DNA from: Tatumella sp. JGM118
Lineage (GTDB): Bacteria > Pseudomonadota > Gammaproteobacteria > Enterobacterales > Enterobacteriaceae
Direction of reading: 5' to 3'
Assembly: GCF_018257515.1 (NCBI RefSeq)
Contig: NZ_JAERJR010000003.1
Location: 24,080 to 88,079 of the forward strand
DNA: 64,000 bases
A program made the translations under genes and the position numbers. Below the pieces are notes generated by a model, which saw nothing but the letters and a program-made list of their open reading frames with translations, was not told where the DNA came from and did not search any database. Shown here one piece after another: positions 10,967 through 22,779 of the stretch (positions within the stretch are counted from its first letter, which is position 1; every line of letters begins with the position of its first letter).

Positions 10967-13621
10967 ATGCGAAGCCACCTGCCAGATGTAATCGACACAA
11001 GTAGTACGGATGCCCCGCTGCATTGGTCTGATGATCAATTAACCCGCGAGGCGCTGAAATCCCGCCTTGATATGTTCCAGTCAGCCCTCGGCGATGCCTT
11101 CGATGCCGGTACCCCCGTCAGTGAACTGATAGAAGCACGCACCCGGTTTATCGATCATCTGCTCACCCGTCTCTGGCGGTATTTCGGCTTCCACGGCGTA
11201 AAAGATACTGCGCTGGTCGCGGTCGGAGGTTATGGTCGTCAGGAGCTGCATCCGCTTTCCGATATTGATGTGCTCATCCTCAGCCGTCATCCTCTGGACG
11301 AACAGGGCGCACACCGGGTCAGTGAGTTACTGACACTGCTCTGGGATTTAAAGCTGGAAGTCGGTCAAAGTGTCAGAACACTGGAAGAGTGTCTGCTGGA
11401 AGGGCTTTCTGACCTGACGGTGGCGACCAATCTGATCGAGTCACGGATGCTCACCGGGGATGTTTCTCTGTTCCTGGAATTACAAAAAAATATTTTCAGC
11501 GAAGGGTTCTGGCCTTCTGCCGACTTTTTTGCGGCAAAGACCGAAGAACAGAAGGCAAGGCACCTTCGCTATCACGGCACCAGCTATAATCTGGAGCCGG
11601 ATATTAAAAGCAGCCCGGGCGGCCTGCGTGATATCCATACCCTGTTATGGGTTGCCCGTCGTCATTTCGGTGCCACCTCGCTGGACGAAATGGTGGGATT
11701 CGGGTTTCTCACCGCGGAAGAGCGCGATGAACTGAATCAGTGTCAGGATTTTTTATGGCGTATCCGCTTTGCCTTGCATCTGACCCTTCCCCGGTATGAT
11801 AACCGTCTGCTGTTTGACCGACAGCTGGCGGTCGCACAACGTCTGAATTATCAGGGCGAAGGCAATGTGCCGGTAGAAAAAATGATGAAAGATTTCTACC
11901 GCGTCACCCGCCACATCGGTGAGCTGAATGAAATGCTCCTGCAGTTATTCGATGAGGCTATTCTGGCTCTGCCCGCCACCGGGAAACCGCTCCCCCTCGA
12001 TGATGACTTTCAGTTGCGTGGCCATCTGATCGATCTCCGTGATGATGAACTGTTTATCACACAGCCCGCCTCCATTATTCGCTTGTTCAGCGTTATCGTT
12101 CGCAATAAAAATATCCACGGCATTTATTCCGCCACATTACGTTTATTGCGGCACGCACTGCAGTCTCTGGATTATTCATTATGTGAGATCCCGGAAGCAC
12201 GGCAGCGGTTTATGGATATTTTACGTCATCCGGGTGCGGTCAGCCGGGCCTTAGTGCCGATGCACCATCACGGTGTACTGACCGCCTATTTACCTCAATG
12301 GAACCTGATAGTCGGCCAGATGCAGTTTGACCTGTTTCACGCCTACACCGTCGATGAGCACACCCTGCGTGTATTACAAAAGCTGGAAAGTTTTGCCAGC
12401 GAATCGACCCGTGAAAAGCATCCCCTGTGTGTGGATATCTGGCAGCGCCTGATCCACCCGGAAATCCTGTTAATTGCGGCGCTGTTTCATGATATCGCAA
12501 AGGGTCGCGGGGGAGATCACTCCATCCTCGGGGCCGAAGATGTCATTGAATTTGCCAGGTTACACGGCCTTAATTCCCGTGATGCCCAGCTGATTTCCTG
12601 GCTGGTCAGGCACCATCTGCTGATGTCAGTCACTGCACAGCGCAGAGATATTCAGGACCCCGCGGTGATACGGGAATTTGCCTCGGTAATGCAGAATGAA
12701 AAACAACTACGGTTGCTTATCTGTCTGACGGTCGCGGATATCTGCGCCACCAACGAAAGCCTCTGGAACAGCTGGAAACAGAGTCTGTTGCGGGAACTTT
12801 ACTTTGCCACCGAGAAACAGCTCCATCGCGGCATGGACAGCAGTCCGGACTTACGGGAACGGGTACGCCATAATCGCCTGCAGGCGTTGGCGCTATTACG
12901 TATGGACAATATTGATGAAACCCGCCTGCATAAAATCTGGAACCGCTGCCGGGCTGACTACTTTCTGCGTCATACCGCCCAGCAGCTGGCCTGGCATGCC
13001 CGCCATCTGCTAAAGCATACGCTGGACCAGCCTCTGGTCCTGATCCATCCACAGGCTTCCCGCGGGGGCACCGAGATTTTCATCTGGAGCCCGGATCGTG
13101 CTTATCTCTTTGCGACCGTCGCCGGGGAACTGGACCGGCGAAACCTGAGTGTGCATGACGCGCAGATCTTTACTAACCGTGATGGCATGGCGATGGATAC
13201 GTTTATCGTTCTGGAGCCGGATGGCAGTCCGCTGGCCCCCGATCGCCATGAGGCTATCATTCATGGACTGGTTCAGGCGCTTTCTCAGCCGGAATGGACG
13301 CCGCCCCGCCCGCGTCGTCTGTCACCCCGCTTGCGTCACTTTACGGTCGACACCGAAATACGCTTCCTGGCGGCGCATACCAACCAGCGCACCTACCTGG
13401 AGCTGGTCGCTCTTGATTATCCCGGGTTACTGGCACAAATCGGGGGCGTGTTCGCCGATTTGGGGATTTCGTTGCATGGCGCAAGGATCAGTACCATCGG
13501 TGAAAGGGTCGAAGATTTATTCATTCTGGCCAACGATGAACGCCGGGCACTGAATGATAAAATGCGCGATAGTTTACAACAACGGTTGACAGAAGCACTG
13601 AATCCAAACGATAAAGGGTAA
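10967..13621 (+). CDS. glnD: [Protein-PII] uridylyltransferase / uridylyl-removing enzyme
   Basis: GlnD senses glutamine and adds or removes UMP on the PII proteins GlnB and GlnK, setting nitrogen assimilation. The order is: nucleotidyltransferase domain ([17 protein letters not shown], about residues 86-102), HD hydrolase domain ([15 protein letters not shown], about 505-519), and two C-terminal ACT domains ([33 protein letters not shown]). The ATG at 10967 has GAG 8 nt upstream, giving 884 aa (E. coli 890); an in-frame GTG at 10961 is a poorer alternative. The N-terminal 40 residues diverge from E. coli; the rest is highly conserved. Confidence 0.96.
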   Translation: MRSHLPDVIDTSSTDAPLHWSDDQLTREALKSRLDMFQSALGDAFDAGTPVSELIEARTRFIDHLLTRLWRYFGFHGVKDTALVAVGGYGRQELHPLSDIDVLILSRHPLDEQGAHRVSELLTLLWDLKLEVGQSVRTLEECLLEGLSDLTVATNLIESRMLTGDVSLFLELQKNIFSEGFWPSADFFAAKTEEQKARHLRYHGTSYNLEPDIKSSPGGLRDIHTLLWVARRHFGATSLDEMVGFGFLTAEERDELNQCQDFLWRIRFALHLTLPRYDNRLLFDRQLAVAQRLNYQGEGNVPVEKMMKDFYRVTRHIGELNEMLLQLFDEAILALPATGKPLPLDDDFQLRGHLIDLRDDELFITQPASIIRLFSVIVRNKNIHGIYSATLRLLRHALQSLDYSLCEIPEARQRFMDILRHPGAVSRALVPMHHHGVLTAYLPQWNLIVGQMQFDLFHAYTVDEHTLRVLQKLESFASESTREKHPLCVDIWQRLIHPEILLIAALFHDIAKGRGGDHSILGAEDVIEFARLHGLNSRDAQLISWLVRHHLLMSVTAQRRDIQDPAVIREFASVMQNEKQLRLLICLTVADICATNESLWNSWKQSLLRELYFATEKQLHRGMDSSPDLRERVRHNRLQALALLRMDNIDETRLHKIWNRCRADYFLRHTAQQLAWHARHLLKHTLDQPLVLIHPQASRGGTEIFIWSPDRAYLFATVAGELDRRNLSVHDAQIFTNRDGMAMDTFIVLEPDGSPLAPDRHEAIIHGLVQALSQPEWTPPRPRRLSPRLRHFTVDTEIRFLAAHTNQRTYLELVALDYPGLLAQIGGVFADLGISLHGARISTIGERVEDLFILANDERRALNDKMRDSLQQRLTEALNPNDKG

Positions 13622-13630
13622 TTCACCCTG

Positions 13631-13659
13631 AGGGCAGCGAACCTTCGGACTGCCCTTTT
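13631..13659 (+). terminator. Terminator after glnD
   Basis: AGGGCAG and CTGCCCT form a 7-bp stem around a 12-nt loop, followed by TTTTC, immediately after glnD. Confidence 0.7.
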
Positions 13660-13751
13660 CCCCTATGGTCTTAACGGGTTACAGAAACAACGTGTAACCG
13701 GAAATCATCGGGCAGTTAGTTTTTACCAAACCATTGATGCAGGAAAAAAGA

Positions 13752-14576
13752 ATGCAACATTTACAGAAAATCATCGAAGCCGCATTTGAACGGCGTACCG
13801 AAATTACTCCGGCCAGCGTAGATGCTGAAACCCGCGATGCGATCACCGAGGTCATCTCCCTGATTGACAGTGGTAAAGTACGTGTTGCCGAGAAAATTAA
13901 CGGTGAATGGGTCACTCATCAATGGCTGAAAAAAGCAGTCCTGTTATCGTTCCGTATTCACGATAACGAAGTTATCGAAGGCGCGGAAACCCGCTTCTAC
14001 GATAAAGTCCCGATGAAATTTGCAGGTTATGACGAAGCCCGTTTCCGTCAGGAAGGGTTCCGTGTTGTTCCTCCGGCGGCCGTTCGCCAGGGAGCATTTA
14101 TCGCCCGTAACACCGTACTGATGCCTTCCTACGTCAACATCGGTGCATACGTCGATGAAGGTACGATGGTGGATACCTGGGCGACCGTAGGCTCCTGTGC
14201 GCAGATCGGTAAAAACGTGCACCTGTCCGGTGGCGTTGGTATCGGTGGTGTCCTCGAACCCCTGCAGGCAAACCCGACCATCATCGAAGATAACTGCTTT
14301 ATCGGCGCCCGCTCAGAGATCGTTGAAGGTGTTATCGTCGAAGAAGGCGCGGTCATTTCTATGGGCGTCTACATTGGTCAGAGCACCAAAATCTATGACC
14401 GTGAAACCGGCGAAGTTCACTACGGTCGCGTACCGGCCGGTTCCGTCGTTGTTTCCGGTAATCTGCCGTCTAAAGATGGTAAATACAGCCTTTACTGCGC
14501 GGTGATCGTGAAGAAAGTGGATGCGAAAACCCTGGGCAAAGTCGGTATTAACGAATTACTGCGTACCATCGACTAA
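13752..14576 (+). CDS. dapD: 2,3,4,5-tetrahydropyridine-2,6-dicarboxylate N-succinyltransferase
   Basis: DapD succinylates tetrahydrodipicolinate in the succinylase route to diaminopimelate and lysine. It is 274 aa, as in E. coli. The middle and C-terminal parts are a left-handed beta-helix of hexapeptide repeats ([39 protein letters not shown]). The start at 13752 has AGGAAAAAAG 7 nt upstream. A GC-rich inverted repeat (TGACCGGCA ... TGCCGGTCA, about 14582-14620) follows the stop and may end transcription, though its T-run is weak. Confidence 0.97.
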   Translation: MQHLQKIIEAAFERRTEITPASVDAETRDAITEVISLIDSGKVRVAEKINGEWVTHQWLKKAVLLSFRIHDNEVIEGAETRFYDKVPMKFAGYDEARFRQEGFRVVPPAAVRQGAFIARNTVLMPSYVNIGAYVDEGTMVDTWATVGSCAQIGKNVHLSGGVGIGGVLEPLQANPTIIEDNCFIGARSEIVEGVIVEEGAVISMGVYIGQSTKIYDRETGEVHYGRVPAGSVVVSGNLPSKDGKYSLYCAVIVKKVDAKTLGKVGINELLRTID

Positions 14577-14780
14577 TCGCCTGACCGGCAGCCGCGGGGA
14601 TCCCGGGGTTGCCGGTCATCTTCCCTATGCTGTGTACGGAGTGGCATGTACATAAGGCTACCGGCAGACGATGCAGGACTGCCATCCTGACGGTTTCAGA
14701 CAGTGTCATGATGAGACGGCGATGTCGCGCTAATAATGCCTGCGTTGAGCGGGCAACGTCCCCTGAAGAGGAAAACTGCT

Positions 14781-15167
14781 ATGTACGATAATCTGAAGAG
14801 TCTGGGGATCACCCATCCTGAAGAAGTTGACCGTTACAGCCTTCGTCAGGAGGCGAATAACGACATCCTGAAGATCTATTTCCGTAAGGATAAAGGCGAG
14901 TTTTTTGCCAAGAGCGTTAAGTTTAAATACCCGCGCCAGCGAAAAACTATCGTCTCTGATCAGACGGCACAGGGCTTCAGGGAAGTTCAGGAAATCAGCC
15001 CTAACCTGAGATACGTTATCGACGAACTGGATCAGATCTGCCATCAGGAACAGGAAGATATCGACCTGAAGGTGAAAATTCTTGATGACTTACGTCATCT
15101 GGAACTGGTGGTATCGAATAAAATTTCTGAGATTGAAGCCGATCTGGAAAAACTGACCCGTAAATAA
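14781..15167 (+). CDS. yaeH: YaeH, DUF3461 family protein
   Basis: This 128-aa cytoplasmic protein is the same length as E. coli YaeH and nearly identical over [20 protein letters not shown] and [16 protein letters not shown]. The C-terminal third is a predicted charged coiled coil ending in [13 protein letters not shown]. Its function is not established; no enzymatic motif is visible. The start at 14781 follows GAAGAGG. In E. coli cdaR lies between yaeH and degP; here the gene ends at a terminator shared with degP. Confidence 0.93.
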   Translation: MYDNLKSLGITHPEEVDRYSLRQEANNDILKIYFRKDKGEFFAKSVKFKYPRQRKTIVSDQTAQGFREVQEISPNLRYVIDELDQICHQEQEDIDLKVKILDDLRHLELVVSNKISEIEADLEKLTRK

Positions 15168-15189
15168 TTGGCCGGGTTAAGGCATAAAA

Positions 15190-15220
15190 AAGCCGGTCAG
15201 GACGCTGACCGGCTTTTTTT
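15190..15220. terminator. Bidirectional terminator between yaeH and degP
   Basis: AGCCGGTCAG-GACG-CTGACCGGCT is flanked by an A-run on the left and TTTTTTT on the right, so it can terminate both converging genes. Confidence 0.92.
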
Positions 15221-15236
15221 ACCTGCGGATGACCGC

Positions 15237-16664
15237 TTACTGTGCCAGTAAGTACAGGTTGCTGTCACCACGTTTCACGTTCAGCGCCAGAACCGCCGGT
15301 TTACTGTCCAGAATTTTACGCAGTTCGCCGAGATTACTGATATTCTGCTGATTCACACCCAGAATAATATCGCCTTTTTTCAGCCCGATCGCTGCCGCAT
15401 GGGTGCCTGGTTTCACACTGTCGATACGGACACCTTTTTGTCCCGCAGCGTCATAATTGCTCAGTTCCGCCCCTTCAATGCCGGTATAGATAGTGGCTGA
15501 CGGGACTTTATCCTGAGTACTCTGCTGAATGACCACGCTGACAGAAACAGGTTTGCCATCGCGTAATATACCCAGTTCCACTTTACTGCCCACCGGCATA
15601 GTGCCGACATCGGCCCGCAGGGCGGCAAAACTGGTCAGCGGTTTGCCATTCAGAGAAATAATCACATCTCCGGCTTTAATACCAGCTTTCGCCGCCGAGG
15701 TGTTTGGCAGTACCTGGCTGACAAAGGCACCGCGTTGCGCATTCACTTTCATCGCCTGCGCGATTTCAGAGTTCAGTTCGGTGCCCATGATCCCCAGTTC
15801 GCCACGCTTAACCTGACCGTACTCGATCATCTGTGACGTCAGGTTTTTCACCATGTTTGAAGGAATGGCAAAGCCGATACCGATATTGCCTCCGTCCGGC
15901 GCCAGGATCGCGGTATTAATTCCGATCAGTTCACCGTTCAGGTTAACCAATGCCCCACCGGAGTTCCCCCGGTTAATGGCGGCATCCGTCTGAATAAAGT
16001 TTTCATAGTTTTCGACGTTCAGACCACTCCGGCCCAGTGCAGAGACAATCCCGGAGGTCACGGTTTCACCCAGACCGTAAGGGTTACCGATAGCAACGGT
16101 ATAATCACCGACCTGCAGATTATCGGAGTCGGCAATCTTAATCGCCGTCAGATTTTTAGCATCTTTCAGCTGAATCAGGGCAATATCCGTGCGGGGATCT
16201 TTGCCAATCACTTTAGCCTCAAAACGGCGTCCGTCGCTCAGCTGAACCTGGATAGATGAAGCATTTTCCACCACGTGATTGTTGGTGACGACATAGCCTT
16301 TATCGGCATTGATAATGACACCGGAACCCAGTGCACGGAACTGCTGTTCCTGAGGGGTCCCCCCGCCGGCACCTGGTGCCTGACAAATCGGTGAATTCTG
16401 GAAGGGTGAACCGTCCTGACAGAACGGTGACATATCACCAAAAAATTGCTGAAGCTGCTGACTGTTTTGGGAAGCTTTCACCGGTGCTGTTCCCTCAACA
16501 CTGATGCTGACTACCGAAGGCATCACCTTCTGAAGCATCGGAGCCAGACTCGGGAGTTGCTGACTGGATGAAGATGCAGATTCCGCCGCAGAAGCAGTCA
16601 TGGGCGCAAATGCCATTCCAAGGCTCAATGCGAGTGCACTTAATGCTAAAGTGGTTTTTTTCAT
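15237..16664 (-). CDS. degP: Periplasmic serine endoprotease/chaperone DegP
   Basis: DegP degrades or holds misfolded periplasmic and outer-membrane proteins. It has a Sec signal peptide (MKKTTLALSALALSLGMAFA...ASA), a trypsin-like domain with the triad His in TNNHVV, Asp in DPRTDIAL, Ser in GNSGGAL, the LA-loop rich in Gln/Cys (SPFCQDGSPF...SPICQ), and two PDZ domains. It is 475 aa (E. coli 474) from the ATG at 16664. The frame is open to 16808 but that extension is the promoter region and overlaps dgt. It works with the BAM machinery encoded at the start of the window. Confidence 0.97.
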   Translation of the reverse strand: MKKTTLALSALALSLGMAFAPMTASAAESASSSSQQLPSLAPMLQKVMPSVVSISVEGTAPVKASQNSQQLQQFFGDMSPFCQDGSPFQNSPICQAPGAGGGTPQEQQFRALGSGVIINADKGYVVTNNHVVENASSIQVQLSDGRRFEAKVIGKDPRTDIALIQLKDAKNLTAIKIADSDNLQVGDYTVAIGNPYGLGETVTSGIVSALGRSGLNVENYENFIQTDAAINRGNSGGALVNLNGELIGINTAILAPDGGNIGIGFAIPSNMVKNLTSQMIEYGQVKRGELGIMGTELNSEIAQAMKVNAQRGAFVSQVLPNTSAAKAGIKAGDVIISLNGKPLTSFAALRADVGTMPVGSKVELGILRDGKPVSVSVVIQQSTQDKVPSATIYTGIEGAELSNYDAAGQKGVRIDSVKPGTHAAAIGLKKGDIILGVNQQNISNLGELRKILDSKPAVLALNVKRGDSNLYLLAQ

Positions 16665-16715
16665 GTTCTGGCTCTCTGTAGTATTTGCTATTCGGACCAT
16701 TGCTGTAGTCATCTG

Positions 16716-16743
16716 TTGAGAGTTATTATTTACCCGTAAGTTC
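16716..16743 (-). promoter_or_regulatory. Probable sigma-E promoter of degP
   Basis: On the minus strand GAACTT (16743-16738) and TCTCAA (16721-16716) are separated by 16 bp, closely fitting the sigma-E pattern (GAACTT, N16, TCTGA). The start would lie about 45 nt before the degP ATG. degP is a classical sigma-E target in E. coli. Confidence 0.65.
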
Positions 16744-16794
16744 ATCGGAAAGCATTTGTTAAAAGTAAATAAATATTCCCGCGATTTACAAAAC

Positions 16795-18282
16795 TCAGAC
16801 AAAATCAACGGCCATTAAACGGCGGTACTCTTCCCAGGCAAAAAGATCGGTCATCCCGCTGATATAATCCTGTACCAGACGTAACCGGTAATATCGCTCC
16901 CATAACTGCCACTCCTGCGCTGAAACCCCGGAAAGTGACGCCATATGGTTCAGATACGCTTTAATATGCTTATCGGAAAGGCGATGGAATAACCGGGTTT
17001 CTATCGGATGCCCCGGTAATTCATCATTTTCCGCCAGCTGAGTAAAATTATCGGCACTGAGCAGCATCATCGATTTATAAGCATCGAGCAGCCCCTGAAT
17101 CACACGGTAGCCCTGTAATTCCAGTTGTTCGACTTCAGAATGATTAAAGACATGCTTACGGGCCACCTGTTTGAACACAGCGAGCAGACGTCCGGCTTCA
17201 CCCCCATCTTCCAGCAAGGCATGATTAAAATTGCCCTTAAAAATCGCAGGCAGATGCGTAATAAATCGCTTCACGGCCAGAGAAACCAGCACCCGGTGCA
17301 CATTGACCCGCAGAGACATAAAAAACTGGTCACTCTGACTGCGACGTTTGCCTGAGTGGGCGACGTTCCAGGCATCACCGATGGTGCGGCTGAAGAGATC
17401 GTCCGGCTGAACCTCGCCCCAGGCCTCCTGCAGATAGCGGTACAGATTATCGACACTGAAAATAGCCTTTTCAACCGCATCATCCAGGTCAGCAATACAG
17501 TAGGAAATGTCATCCGCCGCTTCCATGATGTATGTCAGAGGAAATCGGTGATACTCGTCCATACCGGTGGCTGCGCGTAATTCAGAGACATACTTCTGCT
17601 CTGACAGATAAAACCCCGGCTTCTTCATCAGCACGGAAAAAGCGTCAGGTTTCTCTCCATGCCACCATGCCGGGGCGGTGTATTTCAGAATACAGGCCAC
17701 CTGCGAGTAACTGAGGTTCAGTTGCAGCAAGGTATGAACCAGCCGGATGGCCTGGGCATTCCCTTCAAAATGAGCCAGATCCTGATGGATATCCTGTTGC
17801 AGGCGCTCTGTGTCCGGCGATAATCCGTCGCCGGCGGGCAATGCTCCCCCAAGAATTTCCGTCAGATGGGCATTGAACCAGTCATTGATTGCGGCTTCCC
17901 CGAAATGCCCAAAAGGCGGGTTACCGACATCGTGCAGCAGGCAAGCCATCTCGACCAGGCTTTCACATCCCCGCTCAAATTCATCCAATCCGCAGGCACT
18001 TAGCCCCCCGGGTTGTTGCTTCAGACGCTGCAGAATTTCCCGCACGATGTAGCGCCCGGTCTGCTGGACTTCCAGAGAGTGCGTCAGCCTTGAGCGTACC
18101 GCGGCATTGCGTTCCAGAGGAAATACCTGGGTCTTCTGCTGTAATCGTCGCAAAGCAGCCGAATGAATAATCCGCCCCCGGTCACTCTCAAAAAATCGGG
18201 TGATCTGCACCTCCCCTTCCGGAGGATGACCTGCCATATAGGGCCTGCTGACACTGATCCTGCGCTTAAAATTAATCTCCAT
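16795..18282 (-). CDS. dgt: Deoxyguanosinetriphosphate triphosphohydrolase
   Basis: Dgt hydrolyses dGTP to deoxyguanosine and triphosphate. It is an HD-domain enzyme: [38 protein letters not shown] and [11 protein letters not shown] supply the metal and substrate contacts, and [19 protein letters not shown] follows. It is 495 aa (E. coli 505) because a variable linker around residues 135-160 is shorter. The C-terminal [22 protein letters not shown] matches the family. It is divergent from mtnN; the end lies about 130 bp upstream of the degP start. Confidence 0.96.
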   Translation of the reverse strand: MEINFKRRISVSRPYMAGHPPEGEVQITRFFESDRGRIIHSAALRRLQQKTQVFPLERNAAVRSRLTHSLEVQQTGRYIVREILQRLKQQPGGLSACGLDEFERGCESLVEMACLLHDVGNPPFGHFGEAAINDWFNAHLTEILGGALPAGDGLSPDTERLQQDIHQDLAHFEGNAQAIRLVHTLLQLNLSYSQVACILKYTAPAWWHGEKPDAFSVLMKKPGFYLSEQKYVSELRAATGMDEYHRFPLTYIMEAADDISYCIADLDDAVEKAIFSVDNLYRYLQEAWGEVQPDDLFSRTIGDAWNVAHSGKRRSQSDQFFMSLRVNVHRVLVSLAVKRFITHLPAIFKGNFNHALLEDGGEAGRLLAVFKQVARKHVFNHSEVEQLELQGYRVIQGLLDAYKSMMLLSADNFTQLAENDELPGHPIETRLFHRLSDKHIKAYLNHMASLSGVSAQEWQLWERYYRLRLVQDYISGMTDLFAWEEYRRLMAVDFV

Positions 18283-18378
18283 TTCAGCTCCGGTACGATT
18301 CGATAATATTTCCCTGTAATGCCATGATAGACTACGCCATTCATGAAGATGAATTCTATAACATTGGTGAGACAGGCT

Positions 18379-19080
18379 ATGAAAGTAGGAATTATTGGCG
18401 CCATGGAGCAGGAAGTAACTCTGCTGCGTGATAAAATTGAAGACAGAAAAACCCTCTCTATCGCAGGCTGCGAAATCTATACAGGGACGCTGAACGGTAA
18501 CGAAGTGGCTTTGCTGAAATCCGGTATCGGTAAAACGTCAGCCGCCCTGGGTACCACTCTGCTTCTGCAGTTATGCCAGCCAGATGTCGTCATCAATACC
18601 GGTTCTGCGGGCGGCCTGGCGCCGTCTCTGAAGGTCGGTGATATCGTCGTTTCCGATGAAGTTCGCTACCATGACGTCGATGTGACTGCTTTTGGTTACG
18701 CGCCGGGTCAGATGGCAGGTTGTCCTGAAGGTTTCATCGCTGATGCCGGCCTGAGAGCCGCGGCCGAACAGAGTATCGCTGCACTGAAACTGCACGCTGT
18801 CAGTGGGCTGATTGTCAGTGGCGATGCGTTTATTAATGGTGCTGAACCGCTGGCATATATCCGTGAGACATTCCCGAACGCTATCGGCGTTGAAATGGAA
18901 GCCACGGCTATTGGTCATGTCTGCCATCAGTTTAATGTGCCGTTCGTTGTGGTTCGGGCCATTTCTGATGTGGCTGATCAGGAATCTCACCTCAGCTTTG
19001 ACGAGTTCCTGAATGTCGCCGCACAACAGTCTTCTCTGATGGTGGAAGACCTGGTGGCACGTCTGGCCGCAAACGGCTGA
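18379..19080 (+). CDS. mtnN: 5'-methylthioadenosine/S-adenosylhomocysteine nucleosidase
   Basis: MtnN (Pfs) cleaves adenine from methylthioadenosine, S-adenosylhomocysteine and 5'-deoxyadenosine, clearing by-products of spermidine synthesis (speE/speD lie in this window) and of methylation. It is 233 aa from the ATG at 18379 ([19 protein letters not shown]). The catalytic Glu near residue 12, the VEMEATAI segment and the catalytic Asp in AISDVADQ are present. In E. coli btuF and yadS follow; here they are missing and erpA comes next. Confidence 0.97.
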   Translation: MKVGIIGAMEQEVTLLRDKIEDRKTLSIAGCEIYTGTLNGNEVALLKSGIGKTSAALGTTLLLQLCQPDVVINTGSAGGLAPSLKVGDIVVSDEVRYHDVDVTAFGYAPGQMAGCPEGFIADAGLRAAAEQSIAALKLHAVSGLIVSGDAFINGAEPLAYIRETFPNAIGVEMEATAIGHVCHQFNVPFVVVRAISDVADQESHLSFDEFLNVAAQQSSLMVEDLVARLAANG

Positions 19081-19090
19081 TAGCGTCCAT

Positions 19091-19113
19091 GAACCGGCAA
19101 CCGCTGCCGGTTC
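19091..19113 (+). terminator. Terminator after mtnN
   Basis: GAACCGGCA-ACCGC-TGCCGGTTC forms a 9-bp stem followed by TGTTT. It lies 11 bp after mtnN. Confidence 0.75.
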
Positions 19114-19466
19114 TGTTTATGCATCGTCCGGTCTTTTTTCCTGAAGCAGCGGACATCCCGCAGTGAGCTGTTTCAGTCCATATGCTCGTCGTCTCACGGG
19201 CCAAAAACTTTACAAAAACTCATCTTTCACAGAAAAAACTGACAGCGTTATCCTTTCCTTTGGAAATAACCCCGGCATTAGCATGGGAGGCTTTTGTCCC
19301 TTCCGGCGATTAAAGCGTGTCACGGAAAGACCCGGGGTGAAAACTGTAAAGACTGTGTTGATAGTGAAGGCAATGAAAGCAGTAATGGCTGCGAGTCTGT
19401 GAAGGCAATAATGGCGGTGCAGGCGGGCTAAACCGCAGGAGACCATGGCTCCCGCGGAATTTTGGA
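19114..19466. other. Gene-free gap mtnN-erpA (site of E. coli btuF-yadS)
   Basis: About 350 bp with no credible coding frame. It contains a loose internal repetition (GTGAAGGCAATGAAAGCAGTAATGGC, reduced to the core GTGAAGGCAAT...AATGGC, seen twice about 35 bp apart at 19365-19415). E. coli has btuF and yadS here. Nothing else was recognised. Confidence 0.6.
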
Positions 19467-19814
19467 TCAGATACTGAAAGACGAACCACAACCGCAGGTG
19501 GTTTTAGCATTCGGGTTAGTCACGATGAACCGTGAACCTTCCAGCCCCTCGGTATAATCCACACATCCCCCGACCAGATATTGCAGACTCATCGGGTCAA
19601 CCACCAGTGAAACGCCCTGTTTTTCGATGGTCATATCGCCATCGTTGATTTTATCATCGAAGGTAAAACCATACTGAAATCCGCTGCAACCACCGCCGGT
19701 AATATACACCCGTAATTTGAGTTCCGGATTGTCTTCGTCAGCGATCAAAAATTTCACTTTATTCGCCGCAGCTTCGGTAAATTCTAACGGTACTGCTGCA
19801 ATAGCATCGCTCAT
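19467..19814 (-). CDS. erpA: Iron-sulfur cluster insertion protein ErpA
   Basis: ErpA is an A-type carrier that delivers Fe-S clusters to apoproteins, including isoprenoid enzymes IspG/IspH that feed the same pathway as dxr. It is 115 aa (E. coli 114), with the three invariant cysteines in [11 protein letters not shown] and the C-terminal [11 protein letters not shown]. It is placed next to clcA and hemL, as in E. coli. Confidence 0.97.
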   Translation of the reverse strand: MSDAIAAVPLEFTEAAANKVKFLIADEDNPELKLRVYITGGGCSGFQYGFTFDDKINDGDMTIEKQGVSLVVDPMSLQYLVGGCVDYTEGLEGSRFIVTNPNAKTTCGCGSSFSI

Positions 19815-19886
19815 ATCTTACTCCAGTAAACTTCAGGGCCGGAAAAGGCCGCAATATCCCCATTATCTGTCAGCAAATTTCTGCAA

Positions 19887-21299
19887 TCAAGCACTCTGCT
19901 TGACCGTCTGTGCCGAAGCCTGTCCATGCTCTGCTGACTGGCGGGCCAGTGTTCTCGCCAGAAGTGTCGAATAAATGGGCTTACCTCCCAGAAACTGAGC
20001 GATCAGGGTGGCCCCCAGACAAGTGATAATCATCGGTAAGATCAGCTGATAATTATCGGTCATCTCCAGCACCAGCACGATGCCGGTTAATGGTGCCCTG
20101 ACAGAAGCCGCAAATAAGGCTCCCATCCCGGCGATGGCAAAGGTCCCTGTCTGCAGATGATATTCCGGGAATAATGCAGCGGCGGTCATGCCCAGAACGG
20201 TGCCCAATAAGGTGCCCAGAGACAGCATCGGTGCAAAAATCCCTCCGGGAGCCCCGGAGCAGAAACTGATCAGCGTTGTCGCCATCCGTAATAAAAAGAT
20301 AGTTAACAGCATGGCATAGCCATAATGCCCGCTGAAGGCCTGGGGGATCAGCGTCAGTCCTCCTCCGGTCATGGCGGGGAAACAAAGCGTCAGTAAGCCG
20401 CAGGAACCCCCGATAATCGCCCCCATCAGAAGAATATTTTTCATTTCTCCTCCGTGCAGACGGGCAAATATGTCCTGCAGGGTGAAGATAAGCTGATTGA
20501 AAATAACCCCCAGAATACCAAAAATGATACCGGCGATCAGATAGAGCCAGAGGGTATTGAGGGGAGCATTCGTCAGCCTGCCGACATTCAATACCGCACT
20601 CTCGCCATTAAAAATACGGAAGATGATACAGGCCATGATCACCCCGATAAAAACGGCTTTTATCGAAATCAGGCTGTAGCGGAACTGCAGTCTCATCTCT
20701 TCGAGAATAAACAAAATTCCCGCCAGCGGGGCGTTAAAAGCAGCGGTCAGCCCCGCGGCGGCACCGGTCGCCAGCAATGTGTGCCGGGCTTCATTCCCTT
20801 TCATACGGAAGATATCCAGTACCATCCGCCCGAGATTACCGCCCATTTGTACTGTCGGCCCTTCCCGGCCCAGAACCATACCGGCCCCTAAGGTCCCCAT
20901 ACCGCCGAGAAATTTCACCGGGACGACCCGCCACCAGCGCACCGGCCGTAATTCTTCCATCGCCCCTTCGATTTCCGGGATCCCTGACCCGCCCGCTTCA
21001 GGCGCAAAGCGTTTGACCAGCCAGAACCCCCATATCGCCAGCAACGCCGAAATCACCACCGAGGCAATAAACGAGATCCCCCACGGAAGCTCACGGAGAG
21101 TTTCCAGACGATAGTGCTGTACCGCACTGATGGCTTTATCGAAGGCGACCCCGACCAGGCCCGCGAGGATCCCGACCAGTGCGGCAAGGATAAGTATGGC
21201 AACGGGAGTCTTGTCTTTACGTAACAGCAGTCGTAAATAATCGATTCTGCGTAAGGGGATAACCGGTAATTGCTCAGTTGAAGAAGGTATATTGTCCAT
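19887..21299 (-). CDS. clcA: H+/Cl- exchange transporter ClcA
   Basis: ClcA exchanges two chlorides for one proton across the inner membrane and supports extreme acid resistance. Signature ion-path motifs are present: [18 protein letters not shown] with the gating glutamate, [11 protein letters not shown], and the Tyr in GGKPIYS. There are about 18 hydrophobic helices. The start is placed at 21299 (MDNIPSS...), giving 470 aa against 473 in E. coli; the frame is open to 21401 but the added residues have no family match. The first 25 residues are variable in this family. Confidence 0.95.
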   Translation of the reverse strand: MDNIPSSTEQLPVIPLRRIDYLRLLLRKDKTPVAILILAALVGILAGLVGVAFDKAISAVQHYRLETLRELPWGISFIASVVISALLAIWGFWLVKRFAPEAGGSGIPEIEGAMEELRPVRWWRVVPVKFLGGMGTLGAGMVLGREGPTVQMGGNLGRMVLDIFRMKGNEARHTLLATGAAAGLTAAFNAPLAGILFILEEMRLQFRYSLISIKAVFIGVIMACIIFRIFNGESAVLNVGRLTNAPLNTLWLYLIAGIIFGILGVIFNQLIFTLQDIFARLHGGEMKNILLMGAIIGGSCGLLTLCFPAMTGGGLTLIPQAFSGHYGYAMLLTIFLLRMATTLISFCSGAPGGIFAPMLSLGTLLGTVLGMTAAALFPEYHLQTGTFAIAGMGALFAASVRAPLTGIVLVLEMTDNYQLILPMIITCLGATLIAQFLGGKPIYSTLLARTLARQSAEHGQASAQTVKQSA

Positions 21300-21457
21300 A
21301 TCCGTCTGATGAATAAGCGACCATCGCAGCAGTATACCGTTTAATACGTTTTTTTGGTGCTTAAATGTAGCAATACAATACCCGGGACTTTCGCGGCGCA
21401 AGGGTGTTCCCGTAAACTATCCGCTGTAATTATTCAGCGACAACAGGAACCGATGCG

Positions 21458-22738
21458 ATGAGCAAGTCTGAACACCTATACCATGAGGCACAACGTCTTA
21501 TCCCGGGCGGCGTAAATTCCCCTGTGCGGGCATTTACCGGCGTTGGCGGCACCCCTTTATTTATCGAACACGCCGAAGGGGCCTATTTATATGACGCAGA
21601 CGGCAAAGCCTACATCGACTACGTCGGTTCATGGGGACCGATGGTGCTGGGCCATAACAACCCCGGTATCCGCAATGCGGTGATTGAAGCTGCAGGCCGC
21701 GGTCTGAGCTTTGGTGCGCCGACCGAAATGGAAGTCCGGATGGCGGAACTGGTCTGTGAACTGGTGCCATCGATGGATATGGTCCGGATGGTGAACTCAG
21801 GCACCGAAGCCACCATGAGTGCTATCCGTCTGGCCCGTGGCTATACCGGTCGCGATAAGATAGTCAAGTTTGAGGGCTGCTACCATGGTCATGCCGACCA
21901 CCTGTTGGTAAAAGCCGGGTCGGGCGCGCTGACGCTCGGACAGCCGAATTCTCCGGGGGTGCCTGCAGATTTCGCTCGTCATACCCTGACCTGTACCTAT
22001 AACGACCTGGAGTCGGTAAGGGAAGCCTTCCGGCAGTACCCGCAGGAAATCGCCTGCATTATCGTCGAACCGGTGGCCGGGAACATGAACTGTATTCCAC
22101 CTGCGGAAGGATTCCTGCAGGGGCTGCGGGAAATTTGTGATGAGAACGGCGCATTACTGATCATCGATGAAGTGATGACCGGTTTCAGGGTCGCGCTGGG
22201 TGGCGCGCAGGCTTATTATGACGTCACACCGGACCTGACCTGTCTTGGTAAGATTATCGGTGGTGGCATGCCTGTCGGTGCCTTTGGCGGACGCCGTGAA
22301 GTGATGGAAGCGCTGGCACCGACCGGCCCGGTATATCAGGCCGGAACGCTTTCAGGTAACCCGTTAGCGATGGCTGCCGGTTTTGCCTGTCTGAGTCAGG
22401 TGGCACAACCCGGGACACATTCTACCCTCACCGAACTGACCGATCGCCTGGCCGAAGGCCTGCTGCATGCCGCGCAGGAAGAAAATATCCCGCTGGTGAT
22501 CAACCATGTCGGCGGCATGTTCGGTATCTTCTTTACTACATTACCTTCCGTCACCTGTTACCAGGACGTCTGCCAGTGTGACACTGAACGCTTTAAGAAA
22601 TTCTTCCATCTGATGCTGGAAGAAGGGATCTATTTTGCACCGTCAGCGTTCGAAGCCGGGTTTATGTCTCTGGCACACAGTCCGGAAGATATTCAGAAGA
22701 CCATCGATGCAGCCCGTCGCTGCTTTGCCCGTCTGTAA
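21458..22738 (+). CDS. hemL: Glutamate-1-semialdehyde 2,1-aminomutase
   Basis: HemL converts glutamate-1-semialdehyde to 5-aminolevulinate, the C5-pathway precursor of haem. It is a PLP fold-type I enzyme of 426 aa, identical in length to E. coli. The PLP region [17 protein letters not shown] and the Schiff-base lysine in [18 protein letters not shown] are intact. It is divergent from clcA and followed by a strong terminator. The fhu ferrichrome genes that border hemL in E. coli are absent. Confidence 0.97.
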   Translation: MSKSEHLYHEAQRLIPGGVNSPVRAFTGVGGTPLFIEHAEGAYLYDADGKAYIDYVGSWGPMVLGHNNPGIRNAVIEAAGRGLSFGAPTEMEVRMAELVCELVPSMDMVRMVNSGTEATMSAIRLARGYTGRDKIVKFEGCYHGHADHLLVKAGSGALTLGQPNSPGVPADFARHTLTCTYNDLESVREAFRQYPQEIACIIVEPVAGNMNCIPPAEGFLQGLREICDENGALLIIDEVMTGFRVALGGAQAYYDVTPDLTCLGKIIGGGMPVGAFGGRREVMEALAPTGPVYQAGTLSGNPLAMAAGFACLSQVAQPGTHSTLTELTDRLAEGLLHAAQEENIPLVINHVGGMFGIFFTTLPSVTCYQDVCQCDTERFKKFFHLMLEEGIYFAPSAFEAGFMSLAHSPEDIQKTIDAARRCFARL

Positions 22739-22753
22739 TTCGTTTCCGGTCAC

Positions 22754-22779
22754 GAAAAAGGCGCCTGTGCGCCTTTTTT
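22754..22779 (+). terminator. Terminator after hemL
   Basis: AAAAAGGCGC-CTGT-GCGCCTTTTTT, about 15 bp after the hemL stop. Confidence 0.92.

Noticed and set aside
16665..16808. N-terminal extension of degP by 48 codons, overlapping dgt
   Set aside because: The region contains a sigma-E-type promoter and the signal peptide starts at 16664, so the extension is untranslated.
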